Shown: positions 30,936-43,314, counted from the first letter of the stretch. The stretch is 64,000 bases of DNA from Chrysopilus asiliformis (GCA_964034945.1 OZ035960.1:49207002-49271001), one strand, 5' to 3'. Notes: generated by a model not told the origin, from the letters alone. Numbers and translations are program-made.

Positions 30936-33590
30936 GAAGTTTTGGCTGTGATAGTCTGGAGATAGTTTGTCAAATACTCAAAACTTTGAAAAAAATGTTT
31001 TCAAAGTTCCATTTTGACGACTTTTGTCTTGTTTTTAACATACAAAAATGAGCAAAAGTTTCTTTCTAAATAAAAACGCCTATATTTTATCTCGTAGAAA
31101 TTTTTTTCGATAAAAAACATCAACTTTGTCAACTTTTTTGATTACAAAAATTACTACATCCGAAACCGAAATTTAGTCCAGTTGAGTGAAAACGTATAAA
31201 TTTAAAAAACTTTGTGAATTAAAAAAAAAGGATTGTAAGTGTTCCCACTTGAGAAATGACTAGCTGAGAACAAAACTTGTGCGAGTTTTCTTCAGTACCC
31301 TTAGTATTTGATTCATAGTTGATCATATTTTTTTAAAAAACTGGCCCTGATTCTGATAGACTTGCGATACAACAAATAGAACGCGAACCGGCTCGGCTGA
31401 GATTATGTTTTTTATCAATATTTGGAGAAAAATATTTCCAATATAAAGTTTTTTAATAAAGCAAGTTCGTATTAAAAATAGTTGATGCCACTTACAGTGG
31501 AGGACATCGCAATCGAAAGTTTTGATTCGTTCCAGTTGAAATTACGAGTTTATCAGAATAGGAGTGTCTATTATTTAATCAGATTAAAAATAAACTCATT
31601 TAGAATTCATATTAGGGAAATGTTAAATATTAGGGTAGTAAAAAGTTTGCTAATTTCCTTCTAGATTCATTGATAAGTTTCCTAATCAAACCAATAATAA
31701 ATCACTTTCTTTTAATTCTAGGGAAAGTTCCTATTTTTGAAAGCATGCGTGACTAGAAATCAAAATTGATTCAATTCTGAAAGGGATTTAAAGGAACTTA
31801 AAGAAGTTCGTAGTGCAATTTTGTTCCAAACCTGAATATTCCAAAATTGAAAACTCAATATTCCAGAATGTCGAACACAATACTTTGCTATACCTCGTAG
31901 TTATATGAAAGTAAAGCACGAGATTTCATCTTAGAATCTTATCACATAATTTCATTTAGCAGGCAATAATTTAGTGTTAAGAATGCTGCTTTCTATAAAA
32001 ATAGACTCATTTTACTGTTGATGTAGATGAAAAACCGAAAAGTCAAAACAAGCGAAAGACGTATTGAAGAGTTGTCTAGTTTTTGAATTAAATTTTGATT
32101 TGTTAGGCACGTTGAAATTCATTCGAAAGAGCAGAGAAACAGCACTTGGCCAACAAATCAAATAATATGACAGACAGAAATTCCATTTGACGACACCATT
32201 CCCGTAAAATTTATTGAAAGAAAGCGACGAAGTATTTGTTGTGTCGTCTTTATTTTTATCTACTCAACTTGATCGGCATTTATAAAAATAAAAATGAAAT
32301 TTAAATGCGAGAATTTACAAAAGATCACATCGTTTGTTTCCCATTTATCGTTTAGTGCAGCTAATTTATATGTTCACACAGTCATTTTCCGGCCGTTCAT
32401 TTCCGAACGGAAAATTTTCAGTCGAAGTTGTTGGAAACGTTCGCATTCGTACTATAAGACAAGAAACATTAAAGTCCTCTAAAATACCCGCTAAGTGGGT
32501 CAATTCATATTTTTGGGTGTTGTAAATAAAAATTTCCAAGTTAACCCTTAATAATGTTTAGCATGAAAATTGTTTCATATTAAAAATGCCGGTATTTATC
32601 AAATCTATATAGACCTATAGTGGGTAATCACTTATGAACATAAATCTTTAGAAAATCAGCCAGAACCGCTGAGCAATTAAATTCCGCATTCATGCAATAA
32701 TTTTGTATAAAATCTCGGCCCACCCAAATGGAACTCAAAATTATGCCATTAAGAGAATCCGGCGCCTGTATGATGCAAATTGAGGAAATCGCTGCAATAA
32801 TCGTAATGTCTGGCAACATTGTTGCTAATACAAAATGTCTCCATTAAAATTGTCCATCAACACTTACTCCCTCGAATCGAATTGCTTGAGTTATGAGCTC
32901 AACATTCACCGCAACAAGTAATCGTCAGATACGAAATTGAGTATTTATTTATTATTTTTTTGTTTAACTTGAATAGTACTGCCAGAATTTGGGCCAAAGA
33001 CGCTGCTGGCCGGTAATTATTTATAAACAAAAACGCCTACATGTGTGGATTCAGTGCAGTCAGTGAATTTGCCCAATAATATGTCGAGGCACGTTGAAAT
33101 TTTTTTCATTTAAATGGTATAGATGATAAATTAATGTCAAGTATTGCCAGCATAATTAAATAAAACCTTATAGAAATTATGTGAATTTTAGGTTAGGTTT
33201 TGCATATGTCCTTTTATCTACTAAATTTTACAATAAGAACGACGTTAACTTTTACAGGTCTTCTGGGGATTGCACAGTTAATGTTTCTGGGGGTAATGAA
33301 GTCTGTATTGTGAGCTAAGCAGGACCGGATTGTCAGCGGATGTTTCTCAATTCTATCATTCGATGAAAACAATTTAAATATAGAAATGTGACCAACTCAA
33401 GTATTTCATTATAATATACTAATATCAGGATTCGAACCACTCGTTTCGTTTTCGGCGATATGGTTAAAAGTGTGAGTAGAACAAAAAAAAAACAAAATTC
33501 AGTTGGTTATAAATTAGATAGACTAGTCCGTTCTTTCCTTCGAAGTTTTTTTTCTCCGGAAAATGATTTTCAAAAATTAACAAAAATACA
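30936..33590. other. AT-rich gene-free stretch
   Basis: The small ORFs (31482-31664, 32294-32525, 32628-32819) overlap in frames and lack motifs. A short inverted pair TTTTCCG..CGGAAAA lies near 32385-32416. No other structure was recognised. Confidence 0.4.
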
Positions 33591-34400
33591 AACAATTTCA
33601 GCATTCGGATTCACTTTACCCCTCCCCCTACTCCCGCCGCCACTCTGTCTAGTTTCTAGTTTTAAATGGGGATACGTTAATATCTGTATCTATGTCGAAT
33701 TTCAGGCCAATCGGTTCGGTAGTCTTCCCGCGAAAGAGTAATATAGAGAAAAAATCAAGATTCAGTCTACCTCTTCCCCTTACCAACGGGGCACTTCCCA
33801 ATAGGCCTATATTGGAACCAAAAATACAGCGAGCATCCATACCAAATTTCAGGCCAATCGGTTCAGCCGTTTTCACATTAAGGAGAAACAGGCAGGCAGA
33901 CACAAACTCATTTTTATTATATCCTAGCCTGCATACCCGTCGTTGCCGGGTTAAGTTTTTCCATTTTTTTTATGGTCTATGTTGGAGCTAAACTCCAGGC
34001 CAATCGGCTCGGTAGTTTCCCCGCGAAAGGGTAACATAGAGGAAGAGCTAAGTTTTGAGATCACTTTACCCCCTCCCCTTATTCCCCCCACCTCTCGGGC
34101 TACTTTTTAATGGCTGGACCCCCGACGAACATCTATGCCAAATTTCAAGCCAATCGGTTTAGTAGTTTCCCCGCGGCGAAAGAGTAACCTAGCGCAAAAA
34201 CTAAGTTTCGAAATCACTTTACCCCCTCCCCTTACTCCTCCCACCTTTCGCGTTACTTTTCCGTATGCCTATGTTGGAAGCAGAACTACCACAGACAGTC
34301 ATGCCAAATTTTAAGTCAATCGGTTCAGCCGTTTTGGCGTGAAAGAGGAACAGACAGACAGACAGACAGACATCAACTCATTTTTATATATTAGTATGAT
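33590..34400 (+). repeat. Cluster of about 180-bp tail repeats, two tandem blocks
   Basis: Four or five imperfect units share CCAAATTTCA(G/A)GCCAATCGG, GTAGTTTCCCCGCGAAAG, GTAAC and CACTTTACCCCCTCCCCTTA. Two blocks each end with GGTTCAGCCGTTTT, a polyGACA or GGCA tract and AACTCATTTTTATA (about 33900 and 34390). Such tails are typical of retroelement or Helitron 3' ends in insects. Between the blocks, at 33924-33960 on the minus strand, lies ACCCGGCAACGACGGGTATG plus CTAG, a Helitron-like hairpin end. The ORFs here are artefacts. Confidence 0.55.
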
Positions 34401-36513
34401 AGATTAGTACTAAAAAGATTAAACTACCAGAAAATACCTAATTGTAAAATGCCTGTTATGATTGGTAATTTTAGAAAAAGTTTTTTTTTTAATTGAAATC
34501 AGGTTATGCAACCGAATATCCGCAGATATAATCCTTGAAATATCTACAATATTCTATTTTTATTATTACAACTGAATATCTCTTTAGGTGTATAGAAAAA
34601 ATAAATTTAGACACGAATTTTTCACGGAGAGTAATTAAAAAAAAGGCGATAATGAATTTCTTACATGCATGCATAAATGTGATTCACACCTGAGTCGGAA
34701 TTAAACAAAATTTTAAAAAAAAAATGCTTCCATCCCCTATCGTACATCAAATCTTTCTTGAAGCCACATTAAATCGTATTACATGTGATAATTGCCACAT
34801 CGTGTACCCACGTAAACCATGAATTATGGAATTATTTTTATGCTACCGCAAAATCACATTTTTGCCACTTTCGCTCGCACATCAACGTCAAGGATAAATC
34901 CACACAGGTAAAATTAATTCACGTTAAGAACATACGTACGTAGAACCTAATATGGAGGCGTGTGTTAATCTGAAGTCACTCTCTAGCGTAATTCACGAGT
35001 TCGTTTAACGAAACTATTAAAAAAAGTAGCTCTAGGCTAGACATTCAACTGGCAAGCAATGTTCATATTTATGTTATTTAGTTGTAGCATAAATTTGTCA
35101 CATTGAGCACGCGAAACATCTGTCCATCGGGTATTGTCACATGTCACAGTCACCTGGTTCCCCAAAGAATCAAAATCGTGGTGGTTGTGATTGATTTGAA
35201 TGAATGTTTCTTAGATGTGTTTTCAGTCAAATGTTTGCATATTGGTGGAAATATTTCACCCCCTATTTAAATATACGGGGATTATTTTTTGTTTGCCAAA
35301 GTGATGGGGCTTTTGGCGAACCAAATATGCTCGTAAATTATTTTATTGGCGAATTTTCGTTTCCTTACGTTTTTTTTTTCACGTGCGTGTGGTACGGATT
35401 TGCCTCAGGTAAAAACCGTTTAAATGTCAATTTTGTTACCATTATGTCACCGTTGTCAGTGTCTTTTCCAGAGAGCACTTGAAATGGCAAATGTTTTGAC
35501 ATAAATGGCATAATTGGCAAGGCGAATGGGACCAAGAGAGACAATCATCGGTTGGTAAATGGTATTCAACATTTCCAAGAATACGCTGTGACGTGTGCGT
35601 TTAATTTGCATGACATATCGGTTATCTATAGACGATATGCTAAAGTAACAAACGTCACCTACCTTATGCACTACCGCCACCCCCTTCAACCAACTCCTGC
35701 TCCAATCACCTGTGCCGTCAGTTTAATTTTGAAATCAACAAACAGTCACCGTTTGTACCGCATTCAGTGTTTTTCACCTGGCTATACGCTTGATTTCTTG
35801 AAGCGAGGAAAATTGGGACCTCTACACACCCCTACCACCCACACATGGGATCCGCATTCGGTTGGGAAAGATGGAAGGCGACATTTGAATTGAAATAATA
35901 AACTCGAGCTCGTGCAATTGTCTTGGAATTGGGAGACAGGGCCACGTTAACATTATAGTGATATCAGTTTCGATCTTGGCTGATTTGGGATTCAGGAATT
36001 CGCCAGAACAGTAAGTGACACATGGACAAGAAACGAAACCGTCACCACTGCCAACTCTGAAAAGTTGAGAAAAGAAAAGCTGGAAAATTTCCACGGTGAC
36101 ATGATAAGCAATTGACGTACTATCCGTGCATGTCTCGAAATCCATTGAAATCCACATCCAAGTTTTGCATAGCTTCGACGGTTGTTGCTACCAGCCTAAG
36201 ATGTATGTAAATTGTAAAGATGTAAGCAGAGGTGGTAACGGGTGCAGAACAAACCTCAAATCGGATTTGTGTTGCGCCGTTAATTAACCGAAATTAATTT
36301 AACAACACTAAACGCATTAACAACAGCATAATGGCGCTTACTTCGCTTGGATTTGGTTTACTTTACTTCAATTTTATGCTCCCTACTTTGTGGTGGTCTG
36401 CATCATTCGAGATTACGACGAGATGTGTAAGAAAGCTGCTGTCGGTGTTTATAAATGCTATTAAAATGGAATTTTTGAAAGAGCTAATTTTAAATTTTTG
36501 AAAAAAAAAACAT
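34401..36513. other. Gene-free stretch, part GC-richer
   Basis: Between 35400 and 36180 GC is higher and two overlapping opposite-strand ORFs exceed 110 codons (35552-35893 plus, 35822-36157 minus). The plus-strand one has no good ATG, and neither has a recognisable domain. No repeats were found. Confidence 0.35.
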
Positions 36514-36517
36514 TTAA

Positions 36518-36760
36518 CCCTTAAAGGCTTGGTGGTACACGCGATGTACCACCTTTTTCGTAACAAACGCTGCACGGTGGTACCAAAATTATACCACCGA
36601 TGAAATCATCTTCCATTGCCGCATGGAACTTTGAAATAGCACCACTAAAAAAAGCATACGAAATGATTTTTTTAGTGGTTAAAAATCATAAACCACTAAA
36701 AAAATCATTTCGTATGCCGCACGGGTAAAAATATTTGTTATTTTTCTGTGCCGCTAAGGG
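36518..36760. mobile_element. 243-bp piggyBac-type MITE with a 27-bp internal palindrome
   Basis: CCCTTAAAGGC at the left and, on the minus strand, CCCTTAGCGGC at the right are flanked by TTAA on both sides (36514-36517 and 36761-36764). CCCTT-type ends at a TTAA are characteristic of piggyBac. Inside, 36653-36679 is the exact reverse complement of 36691-36717 (27 bases starting GCATACGAAATG), separated by an 11-base loop. Several GGTGGTAC/GTACCACC words lie near the left end. It is non-coding. Confidence 0.85.
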
Positions 36761-36764
36761 TTAA

Positions 36765-39303
36765 AGAATTTTGTCTACCTGGAAATTTTGGAAAAATAGA
36801 TTTTTTTTGCATATTCTTATTGTAAAACATTTCGATTTTTAGTATTGCTGAAGGTATGCCCTTCTACCGTCTTCAAGAAGATTTTTTATATAAATTTTGA
36901 TCGGCCCCGGAGGGGGGCGGGAGCACTATCAACGACTAAAAATTCCGACTTGGAATAAGGGACACTTTCGCCTTCCCTCCATATATGAAACTGAACTTTA
37001 GCCCAACAATTCTATCCTCTTAAAACCGAATATCCGCAGATATAAAAAAAAACAAGTATTTCTCAGTTATTATTTATGGAATGTGGAGTAGCGCGAAAAA
37101 TAAGGTTGATTTTCGCTTGGAACTGTGTAGTTCTTGGTTTAAATATTTGCGACCCACTTTATTTTAAAAAAATTCCCTGCGGCGCACATTTATTAATCCT
37201 TTATCCTTGGTTTTCATCCAAATAAAAGTTTTCTGTCTATAAAATTTTGTTGGTGTTCCGACTCAGTCATCCTTTAACCGCTCCTCCCCCACCAAACATT
37301 TGTGACTGAGCTTAGGTTAAGAAGACCGCGCGCGCCCAGGGGGGGGGGGGTGATAATGACTTTTTTCACAAAGTTTCCAAAAGTTTTCGGGTAGGAGCTT
37401 ATTTTGAAGCCAATGTCGGAATCGTTAGCGTTTGTTGTGTGTGTAGCTTTGACGGATTGCTTGAAATTACTGACTATAATTTTCAGGAATGTCGATTCAA
37501 TTAATTTTTAGAACATATTTTACTAACTAAAAAAAGTTCAACTAAATGCGATAGAGAAAAGACCACACCGCTTGTGACCAGAAGATGCTAGATTTCCAAC
37601 GTTAACCGCCACTGAGATTATCCACTGTGATAAATGCTGTTTTAAAAAGTATTTCGATTGTAACATCTTCCAAAACCTGTAATTGCATTTACATTCACTT
37701 TGGTTTTTAATCAAAATCAGTCTTCCAATCAGATCCAATCAATGCCCGGCATAAGCTTAACCAGCACCACCTACAAAAACGTTGCATTCGCGCAATGATT
37801 ATGCTATGGCACTGCTTCTGGTGAGCATTTGCAGCTCATTTTCCATCCAATTATCGTATTTACAATATCCAAAGTCAGGTTATTCAGTTCAGCGTTGAAT
37901 TTGTTTTTTTTTTAATTTTTTTAAATAAGGCAGAAATCACATTCCGGTATCGATCAGCGATCACTTGTGAGTCTTATCACCGGACTGCGATCTAAGGACA
38001 TAAATCTCGGTCTACCTGGTGTGGTTCCTTGAATTTCAAAAATCGCGAAAGCGTGCGCGCATTTTTGTTTGTCACAAGATCATTGCATTGTATGTCCACA
38101 GGCAGAGACCCTACGAACCCGTGATGCGCTGTAGCAGTTTCTTATGTCTCTGATGCAATTCTTTGGGGACTGCTGCGAGGGTCTTCATTCGTCTTGGCAT
38201 TATTGTAGAATTGTTGTGCAAGTAAAATTGGCATTTGCTATTGGTCTGCTCGGGGGAATCTTCGCCATCTCCTCGATGCATAAGCAGAGAAATCCCTCAC
38301 GGGCAACTGGACGCTCGCTTGTCGGTTTTCTTGTTGACTGGCTATGGAGGGTTCGATGCATTTTGGTGTATGGCGAGGTAAAAGTCATCCAGCCAAATGG
38401 GCATCTTGGCATATCTTGAGTCTTCCGTGAAGTTCAGGTATCACAGGTAGGTACGTTGCTGTTTCGTTGTCTTACTTTTCCGATAATGGCATATTCATGG
38501 CCTTCGCTCGGCTCCTATTCATGTGTCACTCTAGTTGAAACCCTAGGCGGAAAGTCCTCCTTCCGATTAATGCAGTGCATACTGGATTTTATTCTATACA
38601 CAAACTTTCCGTACACCTCTCTCAAATTGTGCTCTATATATTTATCATGATGTTATTGCTTTATGGTTTCATATAGTTCCTGCTGATGGTGACCACTTGG
38701 TCCCGCGAATCCCTCAGGATTTTCCTTGATAGGTGCTCAGTTGTTCGAATCCCTTCTTGCCCAGAGTTGCGGTGGTGAGAAGCGGTTGCCTTATTGGTAT
38801 CACTTGATGGCTACTAAACTTCTATGCGATTCCATATAGCGAACAAATGAGCATCCAAAAGGGCTATAGTTATTTGCCCTTCCAGAGGTTGGCTGCTTCT
38901 TGGTTGGCTAACAACATCGGAATACCTTGGGATCGATTTGTGATGTGAAGGCGAAATACAGTGCAGAGTAATGTCGCTGCCATCATTCCATACACTTCGG
39001 TATAGCGCGATGAAGCCTCAAACGACACCGAAGAAGACCATGACGATATGGAAGTCTCTTGGCTGAATCTGGAGATCATGTCTGAAAAGGTGAAAAATAA
39101 AGAAGTCTTTTTCGTTCCACCATTCCATGTAGATATTTTTATTTTACTGCTGGTCTTTTTATACATTGTTGGAGCCATAAATTTTATTGGACCTGAGTTT
39201 ATGGTATTTTAAATGGACACAAGATGTAGTAGTTTAAAAAATTCACCGACAGAAAGATGGAAAACGATTCGGGAAAATGCTTCCTAGAGGTTTTTATACG
39301 ATG
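36765..39303. other. Gene-free stretch with a possible decayed coding region
   Basis: A run of G lies at 37340-37351. The section 37950-39180 is GC-richer, with broken open frames on both strands (for example 38870-39178 minus, 38144-38419 plus). The frames shift repeatedly, as in a decayed gene or retroelement, but no motif can be named. Confidence 0.35.
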
Positions 39304-39311
39304 ATGCATCG

Positions 39312-39591
39312 CACGGCATACAGACAACCAAGGTATGCCGTAAACTCTTGATAGTCGGGTGTGACGTCATTTGTGCCGACTTTTTTTAATTCATTTTTAT
39401 ATTTATTGATCACTATTTAATGCAATGGGTCCACTAATTTACATATATCTTATTTAAATCGCACAAAAATTTAAAAACCCATCCACAAAACAAAATTCCT
39501 CCTGCACTTGACGAACTAATCGGCACAAGTGACGTTGCAACGAAGCGTCAGATTTGAGTTTACGGCATACCTTGGTTGTCTCTATGCCGTG
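39312..39591. mobile_element. 280-bp MITE with 36-bp inverted ends and perfect 8-bp TSD
   Basis: CACGGCATACAGACAACCAA at 39312 and, on the minus strand, CACGGCATAGAGACAACCAA from 39591 both continue through GGTATGCCGTAAACTC: 36 bp with one mismatch. The flanks are identical 8-mers, ATGCATCG (39304-39311 and 39592-39599). A further inner pair TGACGTCA(C)TTGTGCCGA extends the fold. An 8-bp duplication fits hAT or P-like families; CACGG ends are not the usual hAT CAG, so the superfamily is open. Confidence 0.9.
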
Positions 39592-39599
39592 ATGCATCG

Positions 39600-40413
39600 T
39601 TTTTATAATATCGGATAGTTGTAATAATACAAAAACCTACAATTTGATATCAGGTGCACTATTGTGATTGGTTCAATGTAGTTTGAGAATTAAACATGTC
39701 CCTCAAATACTGTCTAGTTTACATATATATTTTAACGAAATTTGTCTGGAATCGCAGAATCCAGGGATCGGCTAGGACAAGTTTAACTGTTTATGATGTT
39801 ATAATATGGTAAAGAGAATTGGATTTTTAAATAAATTTTCTCAAAAACTACTGAATTGATTTTCACGAAACTTTACAGATCTTCCATCTCCATCCACATT
39901 CTCGTAAACCGTCCCAGTGTTCAGAGTAGAACAAGTTTTGTGACATTCGCCAAAAAATCAACTGTGGAATTTTAATATGTCAACAATTGTATTTTATTAA
40001 AAAATAGTTGCCTCGTTTAAAACTGCTTTGCTTTTATTTTTATCAATGTTTTGTGGATTTGACACAAGCTTGTGAAAAACCCGGGCTTGTTTTTTTAAAA
40101 AAGCCCAATCCGCTGGGTTTTTTGGGCTTTTCTGGGGTTTTATTGGGTTTTTAAAAACATTTTGACTAACATCAAATATTAAAAATTAATTATCTTACAT
40201 ATTTATATTTCAAATAAAACTCTTTACTTTCCATAAATAATCGCAATGGAAATTGTGAAAAATACCAATAAAGAGAAATGGGCCGCAGGTGAAATCCTTC
40301 GAGAAATATTCGTCCTTTGTGGGAAATTGTTGAAAAATAGCTTCGCAAGCGAAATATTGTAATTTGCTGCAACACCAACTGAAGTAGAGTATGTTTTGCA
40401 TATCCAATTATCA
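39600..40413. other. AT-rich stretch, nothing recognised
   Basis: A run of near repeats GGGCTTTTTTGGG/GGGTTTTTTGGGC lies at about 40084-40152. No gene was seen. Confidence 0.4.
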
Positions 40414-40586
40414 GGATTTGTATTCCGTAATTTGTTTCAAGCGCTTGTTTCGAGTTAGAAGAAAAAGTAGTATTCGCTGTCTTTGTTTCGACCAAAATAA
40501 ATGACAGGGCGAAACAGAGATAACGAATATCTCTTTATCTTCTAACTCGAAATAAACGATTGAGACAAGTTTCGGAATACAACTCC
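40414..40586. mobile_element. Fold-back MITE, about 78-bp arms
   Basis: The left arm from GGATTTGTATTCCGTAATTT pairs with a right arm that on the minus strand reads GGAGTTGTATTCCGAAACTT. Both continue through TTTCGAGTTAGAAGA, TATTCG and CTGTTTCG. The loop is about 17 bases. Arm identity is roughly 80 per cent, so it is old. No direct duplication was found. Confidence 0.65.
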
Positions 40587-40682
40587 AGTTTTTCTACACG
40601 GTTAAATATTTAAGGATTTGTATTAATAAATCTGTGTCGGAATCGGAAACGTTATCGTAACGTAACGAAATAACGATTTTCC

Positions 40683-40817
40683 GTTTCATACATCAAAATC
40701 CAATCGAATCACTGCTTTTTCCCTTTTATACAAATTGATTTTTTAAAATGGACATTTTGTCTGTTAGTATTTGACCATTGGCCCCTGTCAATTATAGCTT
40801 TTCTTATGTTTTTTTTT
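40683..40817 (-). repeat. F1 end fragment
   Basis: TACATCAAAATCCAATCGAA, then ATTTTGTCTGTTAGTATTTGACCATTGGCCCCTG... and AGCTTTTCTTATG are the reversed 5' part of F1. It sits inside a section rich in CGTAACGAAAT words that lie on both sides (40640-40685, 40830-40925), as if inserted into them. Confidence 0.55.
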
Positions 40818-40948
40818 CAGTTTCAATACAATGTGTAACGAGGTAATAACGAGGTATGACGTAACGAAATTAAAGTTTTTATCGTTACAAAATTTGAATT
40901 TCGTTACATTACGAAATGCATAATGTCACGATTTTTTTTCGTTTGCCA

Positions 40949-41220
40949 CACTCAGAAAAATGTCCAGGTCAACTTTTTGTCAGGTTAACTCTGACCTTAC
41001 AGAGGTGTCTGTAAGCCAGCTAGCGGTCAGAGTTAACCTATCTAAGGTCAACTCGTGCAGCTCCCAATGCCCTACTTCACCTGCTGGTGGCTTAATTTCA
41101 GAATTTCTCCGACAACAGGTCAACTCAGTTTTACTTGCCCACATGCAGGCGACCGCGCGCCTGCCCGAGGCCAATTACGCCGTATGTAGGTCGTCAAGTT
41201 AGCCTCCATTTTTCTGAGTG
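40949..41220. mobile_element. CACTCAGAAAAATG MITE, copy 1
   Basis: CACTCAGAAAAATG at the left and CATTTTTCTGAGTG at the right are exact 14-bp inverted ends. The interior (GTCAGGTTAACTCTGACC, GCTAGCGGTCAGAGTTAACC and so on) is nearly identical to copies at 43717-43970 and 63078-63319 and contains its own fold. The edges are CA/CA here and TA/TA in the other copies, so TA targets are likely. The 80-residue ORF across it is an artefact repeated in each copy. Confidence 0.9.
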
Positions 41221-41233
41221 CATCCCTTTTTTG

Positions 41234-41427
41234 TTTATCAAGATCTTTTACTCAAAATTTGTATCAACTCGCATGCGTTTATCGACATTTGATGTAAAAT
41301 GTCAAATCAGCACTAAATTTTTTTTATCAATTTCACATCAAACATTTGTCAAATTTTTACATTTGATATCAAATGTCGATAAAAACTAACGAGTTGACAC
41401 AACTTTGATGTAAAAGATCTTGATAAA
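41234..41427. mobile_element. Fold-back MITE with TTTATCAAGATCTTTTAC ends
   Basis: The left arm GTTTATCAAGATCTTTTAC pairs with the right arm GTAAAAGATCTTGATAAA; both continue with ATCAACTCG or GTCAACTCG and TTTATCGACATTTGAT, arms of about 80 bp. It begins 13 bases after the CACTCAG copy ends. No direct duplication could be fixed. Confidence 0.7.
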
Positions 41428-42794
41428 TAAATATTTAGTGTTATATTGACAAATTTTAACAATAATTTGAAAAATATGGATTGGTTTTCGGGACAAAAAG
41501 ATTAGTTTCCGGGACTTCAGGACGACATGCCCAAATTCGGGACAGTCCCGGGCATTCCGAGTCGTATGGTCACCGTGCTGATGATTAAAAAAAAGCAATA
41601 TTCGCAATAATTTATTCGAAATTAGACTTAATGACTGTGTTTTACACATAACAGAAGCAATATTTCAAGTTCTGGTACCAAATATCAAGAATGCTGAAAT
41701 TCATCAAGTTTCCTGACATCGCCTTGGGTTAATTTTTACGATAAATTAAAAGTGAAAGGAAGGCAGGCACTGCCGCTTGGTGGTAGGTGAGGCAGATTTC
41801 TCTAGTAATACAACATTTTAACTGTCGGACGACATTCCGGTTGCCTCGATTAATGAATGAAAAATATTCAAAAATTTAATTACAGACTTGAATCTGTTGA
41901 ACCTCTAACTAATAACAAATCACATAATTACATGTTGATCGATACAAATAAATCAAATTATTAGGCGAATACGAATGTTGGATTTCTTACAAATTCAAAA
42001 CTTTGAAGCCCAAAGCTGAATAGGTAAAAACAACAAGATGACCACCATTGAATACATACACATATATCGGTCGTAACTCATTCCTCATCGAATTCCATGC
42101 GAAAATAAAATTATTGATCATGAAATCGGCGAAGCCTTTAATTCACAATTCACAGCCCATAGTGGACTGGTTCAGATAACATCAAACTGAAAATAAACCA
42201 ACAATTTCTGGGCCTCTTTTGAAATTTAAATTCATTTCAGTTGATTTTCATTGTATATCGGATTTTCCAATGTTTCTGTTTTGTGTTTGATATTAGAAAT
42301 ATTTTTTTTTTGCAGTTGAAATTTTAAAAAAATGTTGAGCTGTGACTTTGATCTACGAGTTCAATTGATAAATATCACCAAATTATAATGTAGAAAACCC
42401 TTTTATCATCGGTGTGTGGAATTTATGGAAAATAAGCACAAAAAATGTTATTTTGCATAGTAAAGATGGTGTTTTGATTGATTTTCGATCATAATTGGGA
42501 AGCAATAAAATTTGGATTTGTGACACAGATTCATGCGGTTCATGTTTTGCTGGTCTTATTATCAACAATAATTTCAAAACTGGTATAACGTTGTACACTC
42601 CTGACCCTAACATTTGATAGTATAATTATCTGTTGCCAAAAGAAAAATGAGGTACCTAGTTGCGGCCCTGTGAATACTTTTCTTTTTTCCTCGGTGCAAC
42701 CTACTGAAAATACAATATTTGTGCTAATACCAATGTTGGAAACTAAACTAATCAAGTTTGATTTACGCTACAAACAGACGTCCCTTGATTTGAC
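41428..42794. other. AT-rich stretch, nothing recognised
   Basis: A TTCGGGAC/TCCGGGAC phrase recurs at 41490-41550. No gene, array or end pair was seen. Confidence 0.4.
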
Positions 42795-42865
42795 ACGTTT
42801 TTAGTTCTGTCGAATTTCGTGATTTTGCGCCGTATATCGAAACGTTGCATATTAAGGTATTTCGA
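42795..42865 (+). repeat. Short dispersed repeat with CGCCGTATATCGAAACG core
   Basis: It reads ACACGTTTTTAG, GAATTTCGTGATTTTGCGCCG, TATATCGAAACGTTGC and ATTAAGGTATTT, co-linear with 55385-55460 and the minus-strand copies at 6400-6480 and 54345-54420. Confidence 0.5.
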
Positions 42866-42956
42866 TTTTATTCGAGGTATTTTTTTAGGCAAAACTGTTT
42901 AACGCATGGAGATTTGGAATAAATCAAAACTTAATAATTTTTAATGCAGTCGTCAC

Positions 42957-43276
42957 ATTATAATTACTGGAAACATATTTTGTTTGAGATAAATATAATG
43001 TTTTTGCTACCACCGAAACTTGTTTGCTGCAAACAAAATTCAATCACTACCAATAATTTATTGCCCTAAATTCCCCTAAACAAATTATATTCAAGGTGAA
43101 TAAATTTTGTTCGAGGCAAACACTGTGATGTTTGTTACAACCAATTGTGATGTTGTTTGATGTTGCTACAACTAACAATTTTGTGATGTTGAAATGTGAT
43201 GTTGCTACAAACAACAATTTTTGTCATAGCAACATCACATTTCTCTCGAACAAAATATGTTTGCAGTAATTATAAT
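42957..43276. mobile_element. MITE with ATTATAATTACTG inverted ends, 320 bp
   Basis: The left end ATTATAATTACTGGAAACAT and, on the minus strand, the right end ATTATAATTACTGCAAACAT both go on with ATTTTGTTYGAGA, then AAAT(A/G)T(A/G)ATGTT: about 45 bp with a handful of mismatches. The interior has several TGTGATGTTGCTACAA repeats. Just right of the end, TAATTATAATACGA occurs twice in tandem (43267-43297). It is non-coding. Confidence 0.75.
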
Positions 43277-43314
43277 ACGAGTAATTATAATACGATCAAG
43301 ATTTTGGCGTCGTA

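Noticed and set aside
33460..33991. Overlapping ORFs of 84-99 codons on both strands
   Set aside because: They fall in the tail-repeat cluster and restate its repeated phrases.
35552..36157. Two ORFs above 110 codons on opposite strands
   Set aside because: The plus-strand one has no good start codon, neither has a domain, and they overlap; likely chance in GC-richer sequence.
37950..39180. Decayed coding region or retroelement
   Set aside because: GC and frame lengths are suggestive, but no motif is recognisable in any frame and no terminal repeats exist.
40960..41202. 80-codon ORF repeated at 43728 and in part at 63184
   Set aside because: It lies wholly within the CACTCAG MITE copies. 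Its conservation reflects the young age of the element, and copies carry frame-breaking deletions.
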